Notes: a model not told the origin generated them from the letters alone. 64,000 nt of DNA from Panagrolaimus kolymaensis (GCA_028622995.1 JAJQJQ010000006.1:2046001-2110000), one strand, 5' to 3'; positions 14,346-25,588 are shown, counted from the stretch's first letter. Made by a program: numbers and translations.

Positions 14346-15354
14346 AAAAACACTGAAAAAACTGTATATATTTTGTAAATTCGTTTGCTGCTTTTATTTT
14401 TTTTCTAATATTAATTTTGTTATTGTACATACATAATCCAATAATAACAATACCCAACCAACCAAAAAATAAATAAATAACCATTTTAATGATTTGTATA
14501 TATACATATGTCTTTATTTTCTTCTTCATCTTCTTCTTTGCTTTTTTTTGTCTCTGTTATTTTACATTTGACAGAAATGATGATACTCATCTCTTTGTAA
14601 CTTCTTCTTTACCATCCTTATTTTTTTTGTAAATATTTATGTATGTACATAAAATTCTATCACGTTGTTGTTGCTTTCCATACTCTTTTTTTTTCTTCAG
14701 ATAACTTTTATTTTTTTTGTACATAATTTTTTTCTTCATTGTTTTACTACTACTTCGCTATGGGTATTTTTTTCTGTCAAAAAAGTATGTATAATTTTTG
14801 GATTTTTTGAATATGTATATCGGTGATTTTCTTTTTATAATAATTGTTATTGATTTGAATAAAAAAATATTTGTATGAAGAAATCAACACTCACTCTGCA
14901 TTCACATATTCAAACTTGAATGCTCCCTTATTCAAAGACTAAAGTAAACATCTCTCAACTCTTCTAAAAATGGAATCTTTAAGTAATTAAACTACTCTAT
15001 GAAAATCCTAAAGTACATAGTCATTTCTTAAACAAATCAAGTTAATTTGGAGAAAAAAAAGAAGGAATCACACTTTAATTTTTAGCGATGAAAAAGAGAC
15101 AAGCATGAGGATGATATGGAAACAACAAACGATAGATAAATCCTTTTATAATTAAAATAAAAAACCGCAAGATTGTTTTAGCATCGTTTGAAAAATATTT
15201 GGATTTGTGAATTCAAGTTTTCTTAGCTTTTTTTAATGATTATGAATGTAGCCAAAAATTTACTTCTCTCTTTAGGCTATCTAAAAAAATTTCAAAAGTT
15301 AGGGAGTATTTAAAGAATAGCTAAAGAAATAAGACTAAAAATGAGGAATTAGAA
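14346..15354. other. Intergenic region, nothing specific seen
   Basis: The first ~500 bp are T-rich with several TATACATATG-like and TGTACATA-like stretches and probably contain the 3' UTR of the gene ending at 14345. No ORF, RNA gene or repeat could be supported. Confidence 0.4.
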
Positions 15355-15623
15355 AAACACTTTTATTTTAAAGTAAGACATTGAAGCAATAAAAGATGGA
15401 GAATCATGAAGCTTGACATTACAGTATTAGAGTCCCATACAAAATTTTTTATCAACGAATGCCAAAGTTGAAAATTGTTTTGTTTGATTCTTTACAAAAA
15501 CTTTTATCTTTGCAATGCTTCAATCTTTTATTCAAAGTCTAAAAATGCAAATTTATGATTCAAGAAAAATCTGCACAGAAGAATATGCAAATATTTCGAC
15601 GAAGAAAATGTCATCAAAAACAG

Positions 15624-15630
15624 TATAAAT
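15624..15630 (+). promoter_or_regulatory. TATA box of secreted-protein gene copy 1
   Basis: TATAAAT lies 108 bp before the start codon in a flank that is identical in the inverted copy. Such a clear TATA element suggests a strongly or tissue-specifically expressed gene. The assignment is by sequence only. Confidence 0.5.
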
Positions 15631-15737
15631 ACTTTGCCTTGTCAAATCAAACTTTTCAAAAGCTGTATCAAATTTATTCTTGTGCTGCTGTTCATCGTCG
15701 TTCGCTCGCTTCTGCTGTTGTTTGATATCGCTCAAAA

Positions 15738-16741
15738 ATGAAGCTCCTCTTTCTTGGTGCCTTAATGGCCATTCCGGCTATTCTCAATGCTTATCCTGAT
15801 CCTCGAAGTGGTCCATCTGTTGCAACTGGTCGTGGTAATATCTATCGTCCAAGTAGTTATGAATTTGGTTATGTTAATGGTGAGGGATATCAAGTCTATG
15901 ATGATGATAAAGAATTTAAGTAAGTTTTTTCTTCATCTGTGGTATAAAAAAGCTGACATTGCTTGTTTCAGCCGTCCTCGTCGCGATCCTGATCCATCCA
16001 TTGCTACTGGTCGCGGAAACATTACTCGTCCAAGCAGCTATGAATTTGGTTATGATAATGGTGTTGAATCCAATGAATATGATAAGTAAGTTTTTTGGAT
16101 ATTCTTTGATTGATTTTTCCTATCCGTTTAACCTTTCTCATATGCGTTCAATTTTTAGGGAAGTCTATTCTGTTCCAACTGAAGCTGGTTATGGTCGTGA
16201 TCCCTCAGCTGGTATTCGCAATTCTGTTCCAACTGAAGCTGGTTATGGTCGTGATCCCTCAGCTGGTATTCGCAAACCATTCCCAATCATGCCGCATCGA
16301 CGTATGACTCTTCTTGAGGCTTTCTTCGTTTTTGAACAAGTCCTCAAGGGTGAACAACGCTTCGAAGGTCAACGTAAAAGTTTCGAAGATTTAATGAAGT
16401 TGAAGGCTGAAGTTGCTGATCTCATTCTCCGTGGTTTAATGTATCAAGAAATGGTCCTCGCTGAGCCTCAACGTCAAGAAGAACTCGCTGGATACTTCTT
16501 TGGTTCCTTTGAATCCGTTAAGCTTGAAAACAGAGTCAAGGAATTCTTTGCACAATATGATGTTGAAATTATCTTTGAAGAGTCAGTTACTTTCCATTTT
16601 CTTCTTCCATAACTTATGAAACATTTTTTTAGACCAAAGCAACGGAAAATTATTCCCAAAAGACGTCGTAATGGTCCAATTATCACTGGTCCTCTTCCAA
16701 TTCCTTATCCTCCACGTCAACCTGCTCGTTCCGACAAATAA
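15738..16741 (+). CDS. Small secreted repeat protein, copy 1 (275 aa, 4 exons)
   Basis: Exons 15738-15919, 15972-16085, 16159-16581 and 16633-16741 join in phase to 275 residues. Residues 1-18 form a signal peptide (MKLLFLGALMAIPAILNA). Exons 1 and 2 encode two versions of the same module, each with ATGRGNI.RPSSYEFGY, so exon 2 is probably an internal duplication. Exon 3 opens with two copies of SVPTEAGYGRDPSAGIR, followed by a helical, charged region (from RRMTLLEAFF) and, in exon 4, a basic tail with KRRRNGP and a Pro-rich end. I do not recognise the family. The signal peptide and low-complexity repeats suggest an extracellular or cuticle/secretory role, which is inference. A paralogue lies inverted at 20522-21421. 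Poly(A) signal AATAAA is near 16815. Confidence 0.85.
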
Positions 16742-16841
16742 AGAAGAATCATGGATATGGAATTCTCACACTCTATTATTTGTTTTTTATTTAATAATTG
16801 TAATATTATTTATTAATAAAGATTAAATTTTATTTCCATTG

Positions 16842-17626
16842 TTTGTTTGAGATTTATGTGAATGAAAAGTAAAGAGCTTTTAAGGTTTTATAATTAACAA
16901 CATTGAGCTTGTAAAAACCAAAAAATTAGATTTTCTGTGATAATAATTGTTACCTGACTATAACCATACTTGAGATTCAGAATAAAGAGAAATTAACGTC
17001 ATTGAAGTTTGATTGAGAACATTAGGTTGTTCAGCAGCGGTGAGTAGTTATAATTTCTTGCATAACGAGAAAATAAGCTTTTCATAGTTAGATGAAAACT
17101 AAAATAAAAAATATGTATGCATAACGAAAAAAGGGTTAAAATAAAAAACAAACGCAAAAAAGTAACGCGAAAGAAAGAGACCAAATCAAACAAGAGCAAG
17201 AAAAAAGAATGAAGAACGAGCAATTTTTGAAACTTTGAAAAAAGCTTTAAGATTTTGGAGCCATTTTTCTTTTCAAATCCAACCAATTTTTTCATTTCAA
17301 GCAAGCTTGCTTATTCGTTGTTCGCCAATAGACTAGTTTTTTATTTCCAAGATTGATTTCATTAACTCAAATTCTATAGTTGCTTAGTTGGTTGTATCTT
17401 CAAACATGAAACTTCAAATCCCAGCATACAGAAATTTTTGTTCTCAAAACAAAATGTGTCCATATTTGTTATGTACATGATTCAGTAATACAGATTTAAA
17501 ATGTCAAAAAATGTCTTTATTCAATTTAGTTGTTAGTAAATAAAATACATAAATATACAATACATTTTACATTAAATTAGTACCATCAGAATCTGTGATT
17601 ACACCAACCACTAGCTTCATTTCTTT
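16842..17626. other. Intergenic region between convergent genes, nothing specific seen
   Basis: This is AT-rich spacer between the 3' ends of the secreted-protein gene and the phosphatase gene. Its largest ORF (17304-16999, minus) has no start context, splice links or domain, so I do not call it. Confidence 0.4.
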
Positions 17627-19393
17627 TTATTGAGTATTTGGAGCTGGAGCTGGATTATTGTCATTTTCATCATTTTCTTCATCACAATCAGCAGTAGCAT
17701 CGATCTTCTCTTTCTTTTTTTGATCATATTCACATGGTTTAAGTTGCATAAAATTAAGTTCAAGACGAGCATCAATTTGTACCACAGCAGCATAATTGCA
17801 CATATCTTCATGATATCTTGCAGCAGAGAATACAGTGACCAATTGACGATTTGCAAAGAAAGCATAACCAAATTCCACCACTTGATGAGCCCGAATAACC
17901 ATATCAATTCCAAGTTGTTTTATTTTTGCTTGAACTGCATCTTCACCAAATACATGAGAAACAGCTCAAATTTTATTTGGTTGAAATCCTTTGACACCTG
18001 ATTCAGGATCAGACCATAGTAAATCTTGGGCAAGACCACGAGGAACAATCATGATTGGACGTTTGATTTTTCGAATATCATCAAGATGATTGAGATCAGG
18101 AGATAATCCACCATGCATACATAAAATCTTTCCTTCTACGATAGCTGCTAACGGCATTTCTGAGAAAATTTCATTGAAGTGTTCATAAAGATGTTTGGAA
18201 TCGAGAATTGATCGATAACGTGTCCGAATTTCTGCGTAAAAACCATAAACCCTGAAAAAGTATTAACGTAAAAAATCATCATTGAAGAACGAAAGAAAAG
18301 TACGCTACCGATTGATGTTAGGTAATTCATGATTTCCTCGAAGTAAAAAGACGTTATTTGGGAATTGAATTTGACAAGCAAGGAGTAATACGATGACTTC
18401 TAAAGAATGTCGACCACGATCCACATAATCTCCAAGAAACAAATAACGAGATTTGAATGGCATTCCACATGACTAAAAATCTAACAAGTTATGTATCACA
18501 CAAAAACATCCATAAACAAAACTAACATTGAAGATTCGCATCAAATCAGAATATTGACCACTGAAAAAATACAAGATACAGTTGCAGTTAATGAAGGTAA
18601 ATGAAACAAACATACTGAATATCTCCACAAATATTTATTGGTGCTCGAACTTCGATGAGACTATCTTTCTTTTGCATTGATATTTTTGCTATATCCAATA
18701 ATTGATGAAGTTCCCATAATTCATAATCCATTCGAATTGAACCAGCAAGTAAATGTTTTCGAATGAGTTCTTTGAGTTGTAACTAAAATAACATACATAC
18801 ATGAGATATGTAAAATGAAAATATCAAAGATAATAATAACCTTTTTTGGCTCTTCCATCTTGCTTGTTAATTCACTCTTTGTTTTGCCTTCTGTTTTAGA
18901 GTTTGAATTTTTAGGTGTATCACGAACATATGTATCACGAGCATAAGTATCAGCAGAAGCTTTCGGAGGTGGTGGTATTGTTAAATTTGTAGCAGGAGTA
19001 GCTTTTGGAGGTGGTGTTGTTAAATTTGTAGCAGGAGTAGCTTTTGGAGGTGGTGTTGTTAAATTTGTAGCAGGAGTAGCTTTTGGAGGTGGTGTTGTTA
19101 AATTTGCAGTAGGAGTAGCTTTTGGAGGTGGTGTTGATGTAGCAAAAGCAGCAGCAGCAGGACCAGATGAAGCTTTTATTTCTTTCTTTGAACCATCAAC
19201 CTAAAAATTCATACAGAGGCATAAGAAATATAAAAAACGAAAGCATTACTTTGGGTGCAGCAGCAACTTCTTTCTTTGATATTTCTTTTGATCCAGGAAC
19301 TTTAGCTTTAATACTTTTGTTTTCTTCTTTTTCTTTTGAAGCTTTTCCTCCATCAGCAGCGCCAGGCTTGTTATTGTTCAAATCTTCAGGCAT
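17627..19393 (-). CDS. PP1-like Ser/Thr phosphatase with an in-frame TGA
   Basis: Exons 19393-19250, 19200-18841, 18782-18616, 18560-18527, 18472-18309 and 18251-17627 join in phase. The N-terminal ~168 residues are a low-complexity extension with four 13-residue [17 protein letters not shown] repeats. The metallophosphatase core follows, with [26 protein letters not shown] and RAHQVV, the metal-binding and catalytic motifs of PP1 (dephosphorylates phospho-Ser/Thr, usually with targeting subunits). After GFQPNKI a TGA (17966-17968) stands where PP1 has the Arg of DRGVSFTFG, a phosphate-contacting residue; CGA to TGA would explain it. The frame then stays open for another 112 codons with recognisable PP1 sequence. 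The usual SAPNYCGEF is SAARYHEDM, so the active-site rim has diverged too. It is either a recent pseudogene, a truncated product, or a sequence error. It sits alone between the arms of an inverted duplication. Confidence 0.85.
18981..19136 (-). repeat. 39-bp tandem repeat, 4 units, inside the phosphatase coding region
   Basis: Four units start at 18981, 19020, 19059 and 19098. Each is 39 bp and encodes 13 residues of the Thr/Pro/Ala-rich N-terminal extension on the minus strand. The units are near-identical (the last has a few changes), so copy number is likely to vary between strains. The length is a multiple of three, so it keeps the frame. Confidence 0.9.
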
Positions 19394-20429
19394 TCTTTTC
19401 TTTTCTAAATTTGTTGTTTGTTCAATCCACCAATGACGTCGACGACCACAACCACCGCTTCAATCAAAAAATGATGAGTGAATAATAAAAAAATGAAAGT
19501 GACGAACGAGAATGCTTGAAAACGAATGAATGAAAAGTTGCAACAATAAATCATGCTAATTTTGATAGGCAAATGTGAACGTAAACATAGTTTGTGAAAA
19601 TTTCTAATTTGGCCGTGGTGGAACATGTTTCTTTTTGAATATGTTAGCCGTGATAAATGTTAATCCACTTTGATATTCCACTTTTGTGTTTACCCTACTC
19701 TTCAAAGATTTTTGTTTTTACAAGATTTTATAGTGGTTGATATAAGTATTTTATGTGTCAGAAGGTTGGTTGGTTTTTGAATGTGAAAGCTATCAGAATA
19801 ATTATAAAAATTATAAAGAGAAAAAATACATTGTTTAATGCATTGATGAATCATGATTGTTAAAATAACGAAAAACTAACAAAACATGGATTTATTAAGA
19901 CAAATATTTTCCAAGCTATAGAAAATACAAACACACATTTTTGTCTTCATGTTGGGCCTTCATCTTTCCTTTTATAAAATAATAACTTCGCTCAACATAA
20001 AAATGACTACTTTTTCCAAATTCACTTGCTTTGTTTGTTTGTAAGATGACTATTTTTATGAGTTTCATACGATTAATTAAATTCCTCGAAACTTGCATGT
20101 ACACTTTTATCATTCAAAAGTGGAATGTTGGAACTTTGACATATAGTAGCATAATTGAAATCAAATAAATGCTGAATGTTTGCTATCGAAAAAGAAACTT
20201 TGTCTAAGAATGGATTCAGAAAATATTCATGCATTCAAGGATGGTTTAAGCAACACTTTATGGATGGCGATTTTGTAATTTCAAAATAATGGCTATACGA
20301 GAGCAATCAAAACAACCTTTTGTTTATGTTATTTAGCTATGCTAGCAGATAGAAAAGTTTTTACATTTTCTTACTTTCCTAAATCCCAGAAAATCGCAAA
20401 AACTTTTGAAAATTTCGACAACACACAAA
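19394..20429. other. Intergenic spacer between phosphatase gene and right arm
   Basis: It should contain the 5' flank of the minus-strand phosphatase gene and the 3' flank of secreted-gene copy 2. Minus ORFs at 19405-19626 and 19916-20113 lack splice links or a recognisable domain and are not called. Confidence 0.4.
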
Positions 20430-20521
20430 ATAAATATTAATCTTTATTATTAAAATTATTACGATAATTATTAAATAAAAAACAAATAAAAAAGCTTGAA
20501 TTCCATATACATGTTTCATAT

Positions 20522-21421
20522 TTATTTGTCGGAACGTGCCGGTTGACGATGACGATAAGGAAATAGAAGTGGACCAGTGATGATGGGACCATTACGACGT
20601 CGTTTGGGAATGACTTTGCGTTGATTTAGTCTAAATAAAAGGTTTTTAAAAGTTATGGAAGAAGAAAATGGAAAGTAACTGACCATTCAAAGATAAAATC
20701 AAAATCACTTTGAGCAAAGGAGAAAATTTCAACATCATATTGAGCAAAGAATTCCTTGACTTTGTTTTCAAGCTTAACGGATTCAAAAGAGCCAAAGAAG
20801 TATTCAACGAGTTCTTCTTGACGTTGAGGCTCAGCGAGGACCACTTCTTTATACATTAAACCACGGAGAATGAGATCAGCAACTTCAGCCTTTAACTTCA
20901 TTAATTCATAGAAACTTTTACGTTGACCTTCGAAGCGTTGTTGACCATTGAGGAATTGTTCAAAAATAAAGAAAGCTTCAAGAAGAGTCATACGTCGATG
21001 AGGCATGATTGGGCATGGTTTGCGAATACCAGCTGAGGGATCACGATCAGGTTTGCGAATACCAGATGATGGATCACGATTAGGTTTGCGAATACCAGAT
21101 GATGGATCACGATCAGGTTGGCGAATACCAGCTGAGGGATCATGACCATAACCAGCTTCAGTTGGAACAGAATTGACTTCCCTGAAAATTGAACGCATAT
21201 GAGAAAGGTTAAACTGATGGGAAAAATCAATCAAAGAATAACCAAAAAACTTACTTATCATGTTCATTGGATTCATCACCATTATCATAACCAAATTCAT
21301 AACTACTTGGACGATAGATATTACCACGACCAGTTGCAACAGATGGACCACTTCGAGGATCAGGATAAGCATTGAGAATAGCCGGAATGGCCATTAAGGC
21401 ACCAAGAAAGAGGAGCTTCAT
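20522..21421 (-). CDS. Small secreted repeat protein, copy 2; stop codon formed at last exon junction
   Basis: Exons 21421-21255, 21181-20684 and 20630-20522. Exon 1 begins like exon 1 of copy 1 (identical signal peptide) and ends like exon 2 of copy 1, so it is either the unduplicated ancestral form or a fused exon. The repeat region has one VPTEAGYGHDPSAGIR unit and then three shorter RDPS(S/A)GIRKP-type units. The helical region from RRMTLLEAFF on is well conserved. At the last splice junction copy 1 reads GA|A (Glu), but copy 2 reads TG|A, a stop. The final exon still encodes the conserved basic tail with KRRRNGP in frame. The protein may thus end at about residue 221, unless splicing differs or the base is wrong. 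The family is not recognised. Confidence 0.8.
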
Positions 21422-21528
21422 TTTTGAGCGATATCAAACAACAGCAGAAGCGAGCGAACGACGATGAACAGCAGCACAAGAATAAATTTGATACAGCTTT
21501 TGAAAAGTTTGATTTGACAAGGCAAAGT

Positions 21529-21535
21529 ATTTATA
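21529..21535 (-). promoter_or_regulatory. TATA box of secreted-protein gene copy 2
   Basis: TATAAAT on the minus strand, 108 bp upstream of the start at 21421, inside the 183-bp stretch that is identical to copy 1. The two copies therefore share the same core promoter. Confidence 0.5.
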
Positions 21536-21840
21536 CTGTTTTTGATGACATTTTCTTCGTCGAAATATTTGCATATTCTTCTGTGCAGATTTTTCTTGAA
21601 TCATAAATTTGCATTTTTAGACTTTGAATAAAAGATTGAAGCATTGCAAAGATAAAAGTTTTTGTAAAGAATCAAACAAAACAATTTTCAACTTTGGCAT
21701 TCGTTCATATAAAATTTTGTATGGGACTCTAATACAATAATGTCAAGCTTCATGATTCTTCCATCTTTTATGGCTTCAATGTTCTCTTTTAAAATAAAAG
21801 CAACTACATAAATCTTTTTATTATAAATATTTGAATCAAG

Positions 21841-23045
21841 TTATAATCGAGCTTTATCTTTTTTTATATAACGATTTAGTTTAAAAGCTGTTAAATCAAT
21901 ATCGATGGCTTCATTCATTGCCATTTTAGCTAAAATTAAGCCAATGATGGCACCAAATTTAAATCCACTTCCAGAAAACCCGCCACCAATAATAACGTTT
22001 TGATTTTTGGGATGATAATCGATTATGAAATTTTGATCATTTGTTAGCTAAAAAAAACAACGCTTTTTTAAGAGATTCTTAGATTTAAAGACATTTTACT
22101 TACAGTTTGCAAACAACTAATCTTCCTCGTTGGTTGCTTCCATTCAACATCTTTAAAATGTTCTTTAAGATGCTTCGAGGCTATGTCAATGGTCCATAGC
22201 GGTGGTTCAACTCTAATTTTGTCCATTGGATTAAAAGGAGTGCCACCATGAACTCCAACTTTTATTTCTCCTGTATAATCAATTTCGGGAATCATATAAA
22301 AATCATGACATTTATCCGAAATCATTATCATTGGACTTCCATTTGATGGAAGAAAACTTTGATGATTATTTTTTATTTTCCAAAATGTTAATCCAATAAC
22401 TTCAGGGCGAGTTTGGATTTGAAGATCGGTGAAAATTGAATTCAACCAAGCTCCCGCGGTTACAATTAATTTTTTACAAATAAATTTTGAATTTTGTGTA
22501 AAAACTTCGACGATTCCATTTGAAGTTTCTTGAATTTTTAATACCTTTTCATTTTCTTTAACAACTCCTCCATTAGCGAGGAATTGACTTTGAGCAGCTT
22601 TAAGGGCTCGATCAGCATAAATAAATCCAGCTTTTGGATCATAAAGGGCATACCAATTTTCATCATACGATAAATGTGGAAATTTTTCGTTTATTTCTTT
22701 ACCTTTCAAAACTTTGTGTTCGATTTTGAAATCTCTCAGAATTTTAGATTTATGTTTAATGGATTCAGGATTTCCAAGCCAAATAAGTCCACAAGATTTA
22801 TAAAGTTTATCATCAGCAATTCGGGAAAGTTCATCCCATTCTTCATAAGCTTGTTTTGCAAGGGGAATATAAAATTCATCTGTATGAGCCAAACGAATAA
22901 TCCTCGAAGCTCCATGAGATGAACCTTGATTATGGCTCAAAGTAAATTGTTCCAATAATAAAACTTTTTTCTTTCCATGTTTCGAAAGTTGATAAGCCGC
23001 GCAACTTCCCATTATTCCAGCTCCAATTATTATTACATCAAACAT
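21841..23045 (-). CDS. FAD-dependent sarcosine/pipecolate oxidase-like enzyme
   Basis: Exons 23045-22104 and 22047-21841 give 382 residues. The N-terminus MFDVIIIGAGIMGSCAAYQL is a classic GxGxxG Rossmann FAD-binding motif, followed by LLLEQF (the acidic residue that binds the FAD ribose) and SSHGASRIIR, typical of monomeric sarcosine oxidase/PIPOX. The second FAD-contact strand is in the C-terminal exon (VIIGGGFSGSGFKFG). The last three residues ARL fit a peroxisomal PTS1 signal. The family oxidises N-methyl or cyclic imino acids (sarcosine, L-pipecolate) with release of H2O2, usually in peroxisomes; the exact substrate cannot be read here. An in-frame upstream ATG at 23135 would add a 30-residue hydrophobic leader. 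I prefer 23045 because the fold starts there and the leader conflicts with a PTS1 route. Family length (~390) fits. Confidence 0.9.
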
Positions 23046-23135
23046 ATTTTTTCGTAGTTTAAAATAAATTTTAAAAAGTCTCAATAGAAACATAAACAAA
23101 ATTGCGATCAATAATAATAAAGAAAAAAAAAACAC

Positions 23136-23516
23136 ATTAAAAAAATATTATGGGCAATAAAAAAGTTTCTGCAACAATCTTTGCATTTTTTGTTGTAAAT
23201 AACGACGACGCAGCACTTTGACCACCGTCAATGATGATGGTTTTATTTTCTAAGAAGTTTGATAAGGATATTATTCCCCTCATTTATTTTTGTATTTTCG
23301 AATCCAAAATGGATGCTTTTTTACGATCATCACAAAAAATTTCATTTTTTACAACGAAAGCCTTTGTCACTGCAAAAAAAAATTTGCATATATTTACGGT
23401 AATGTGAATTTCCTCTTCCCATTTTTGTCTTCGATGTTTGCATTTTTTTCAAACTCATCTCAAAGTTATCAATCTTCGTTTCTTTCAACAACATCGTTCA
23501 TTCAATCTAAGCAACA
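23136..23516. promoter_or_regulatory. Shared divergent promoter region
   Basis: About 380 bp (470 if the oxidase starts at 23045) separates the minus-strand oxidase gene from the plus-strand membrane-protein gene. Both 5' ends face this interval, so it must hold both promoters. I see no clear TATA box. Confidence 0.35.
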
Positions 23517-24930
23517 ATGGCAAAAGTAAGTTTTTTTTTATTGTTTCTTGTTTAACCTTACTTTTATTTCTGCTTTTTTTTCCAGCCAAATCAAAATAAA
23601 AAAATTCGATTCTTACGTTACATATTGCGAAGAAAACAATGTAGTATTATAACTATCGTTGAAATTATTCTTATGATCGTTCTTGCTGGTCTTGGAATTG
23701 GATTATATTTTTGGTGGCAATCATTTGTTGCTGAACTTGAAAGAATCAATAAAGAAGATGCAATAATTGATGCATATCCTAATGGTACTATTACCTTTAA
23801 TCATTGTAACTATGTTCGACGAGAAGATGATGAAAACAAGAATATTCCTTTCAATACTGTAAGCTTTTTTATTTATTTTATAAACTTTTTTTGTTTTAAT
23901 TGTTGTTATGGTGAAACACTAGGCGGTGATGTTGCTTTAGAAAGTGATTTTTTGCGATTTTTTGCTTGTTGCTCGGGCCAAAGTTTCTTAGAAAATGGGG
24001 CATTGTGAAAGTAAAATAGCATCATTATGCTGAGTGTTATCTTTTTTATGTGATGATATTGCGTATCTTTTTGACTGCATAACTTTTCATCTGTTTTACA
24101 AAGCTAACATTTAGCCTTTTCAAAAGCTTGTTTATGTTTTTTGTTTGCAAGGTTATCATCACTGTTTGCTTTGAGTGTTACTAATTCTATCATCTTTACT
24201 TTAAGCACCTATTACTAAATCTAAACTTTATTCTTTTTTAGCAATTCTGTAACAATCGAATGGGAAAAGTGGCTTTTGCATATCGTTATCATACTCTTGT
24301 TGATGGAAATAAAGATACAACGTGCTTGGATTTGAATGAACAAATTTATTGTCATGAAGATAGAAATCAGAATACATCGGTATTGCCATCACCATTTCCA
24401 CTTGACTGTCCTGGTTTGAATGAAGCTAAATTTGAGCATTACAATGGAGCTCGCATGATATCTATTTTATCCAAGGCTAAATTACAACAAAATGAAGGTA
24501 AAATATTCCATGCTGGAGAAATCTTTATCAAATGTCCACAATGCAATCTCGTTGAATCACCTCAAAAGTAAGTTTGCTTAATAATAATTTGTGATTAATT
24601 TTGTGAAGCTCATATATCAGTGATTCTAAAGTATGCATGTTGATTATATATCTTTCTTTTTTTAGCGTTACGGCAATTCAATGTAGTCAAAAAATAACAA
24701 CGATTGAGAAAGGATGGCCATGGTTTGCTGAACTTTGTAATGATAGCGAAAAAATCGAATGTGAACATGATTTAACATCACCAAATCCATTTAATCCATC
24801 TTCATCAAATGAAACAACATCATCGGAAATATCTCCAATTGAAACGCCTACATCAACTGAAATCTCTCATGTCGACGACGAAAGCGATGATTCTATGATG
24901 AACCAAGATGATGCTCAAATAATTACATAA
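23517..24930 (+). CDS. Single-pass membrane protein with Cys-containing ectodomain (290 aa), unknown
   Basis: Exons 23517-23525 (a 3-codon first exon, ATGGCAAAA), 23586-23858, 24242-24567 and 24666-24930 join in phase to 290 residues. A basic N-terminus (KKIRFLRYILRRK) precedes one transmembrane helix at ~residues 25-45 (IVEIILMIVLAGLGIGLYFW), predicting a type II protein with the N-terminus inside. The ectodomain has Cys residues including a CPQC motif, several N-glycosylation sequons (NGT, NTS, NET) and a Ser/Thr-rich acidic C-terminal tail. I do not recognise the family; the topology resembles ion-channel accessory subunits but has no second membrane helix, so I make no functional claim. 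It is transcribed divergently from the oxidase gene. Confidence 0.8.
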
Positions 24931-25588
24931 TTTTGTAATCTAATTGTTTTATATTTAATCTTTTTGTAATAATAAATAAGTATGTAATTGTGAAATACGT
25001 TTTTGTTGAAATCGATGACTTTCTCTTGGATAATTCTGGAAGTGAACACATGATGCAAAGACTTTGGAAGCACACTAGAGTTATTTTCTTATTACACAAA
25101 TAACTGCATTTCTTGGTTTTTGCTACATATCATTTGGATTAACCATTAACTCAGGCACATGTACGGCGCTGAGAACAGCTTGATTAAAAAAGATGACATG
25201 ATTGCCGCTAAAGAAACTTTAGATGCCAAATGTTTTCTGCTTTTAACTTTGATTCGTTATAATAGCAGCTTTCAACTCGCATATGTTTCTAATAAAATGA
25301 ATTTTCTTTTGCCACCACAATACAAAACTGCCAACGAAGAAAGTTTTTTAAGATTAAACTTAAGCCAATAATTGCATGTTTATTCTCGTTGCAAAAATTA
25401 TGCTATAACCAAATTTTAATTATGGTGTTAGTATGTGTAATTATGGCATGTTAGCAGTAGCATAGTTTGTTTTTATGGAAAAAAAGCAAAAGCTTGGTTA
25501 TTTTATTATTCTGTTGTGATATGAAGAATGAGAGAAAAAAAGAAAATTTATTCGCACAATAATTTTTTTATTGACACCAAATTCAAAA
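24931..25588. other. Intergenic region with one weak ORF
   Basis: The stretch holds the 3' UTR of the membrane-protein gene (AATAAATAAG near 24970). A 70-codon plus-strand ORF at 25159-25371 starts with MYGAENSLIKKDD. It is not low-complexity, but it has no splice sites, domain or paralogue here, so I leave it as a possible orphan or gene fragment. Confidence 0.3.

Larger units (their letters stand above)
15355..16840 (+). repeat. Left arm of inverted duplication (partner ~20430-21808)
   Basis: From about 15361 (CTTTTATTTTAAAG) to about 16840 (after the downstream AATAAAGATTAAA), the sequence matches the reverse complement of ~20430-21808. The match covers upstream flank, promoter, all coding exons and the 3' UTR of the secreted-protein gene. 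Identity is complete over the 183 bp at 15553-15735 versus 21424-21606, and lower in the coding region and outer ends. Confidence 0.85.
20430..21808 (-). repeat. Right arm of inverted duplication (partner 15355-16840)
   Basis: Reverse-complement match to the left arm, running from the 3' UTR of copy 2 (~20430) to ~21808, about 30 bp short of the oxidase gene stop. The promoter part is identical to the left arm. The coding part differs by repeat number, loss or fusion of one exon, and substitutions. Confidence 0.85.

Noticed and set aside
15553..15735. 60-codon minus-strand ORF, repeated identically at 21424-21606 on the plus strand
   Set aside because: It is the antisense of the duplicated promoter (contains the TATA box). 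The identity reflects the DNA duplication, and there are no splice links or paralogues.
17627..21421. Reassignment of TGA as a sense codon, from two unexpected TGAs
   Set aside because: Other genes here end at TGA in normal positions (for example 14343-14345), so the standard code holds.
25159..25371. 70-codon ORF as a gene
   Set aside because: Composition is acceptable but there is no supporting splice site, domain, paralogue or start context.
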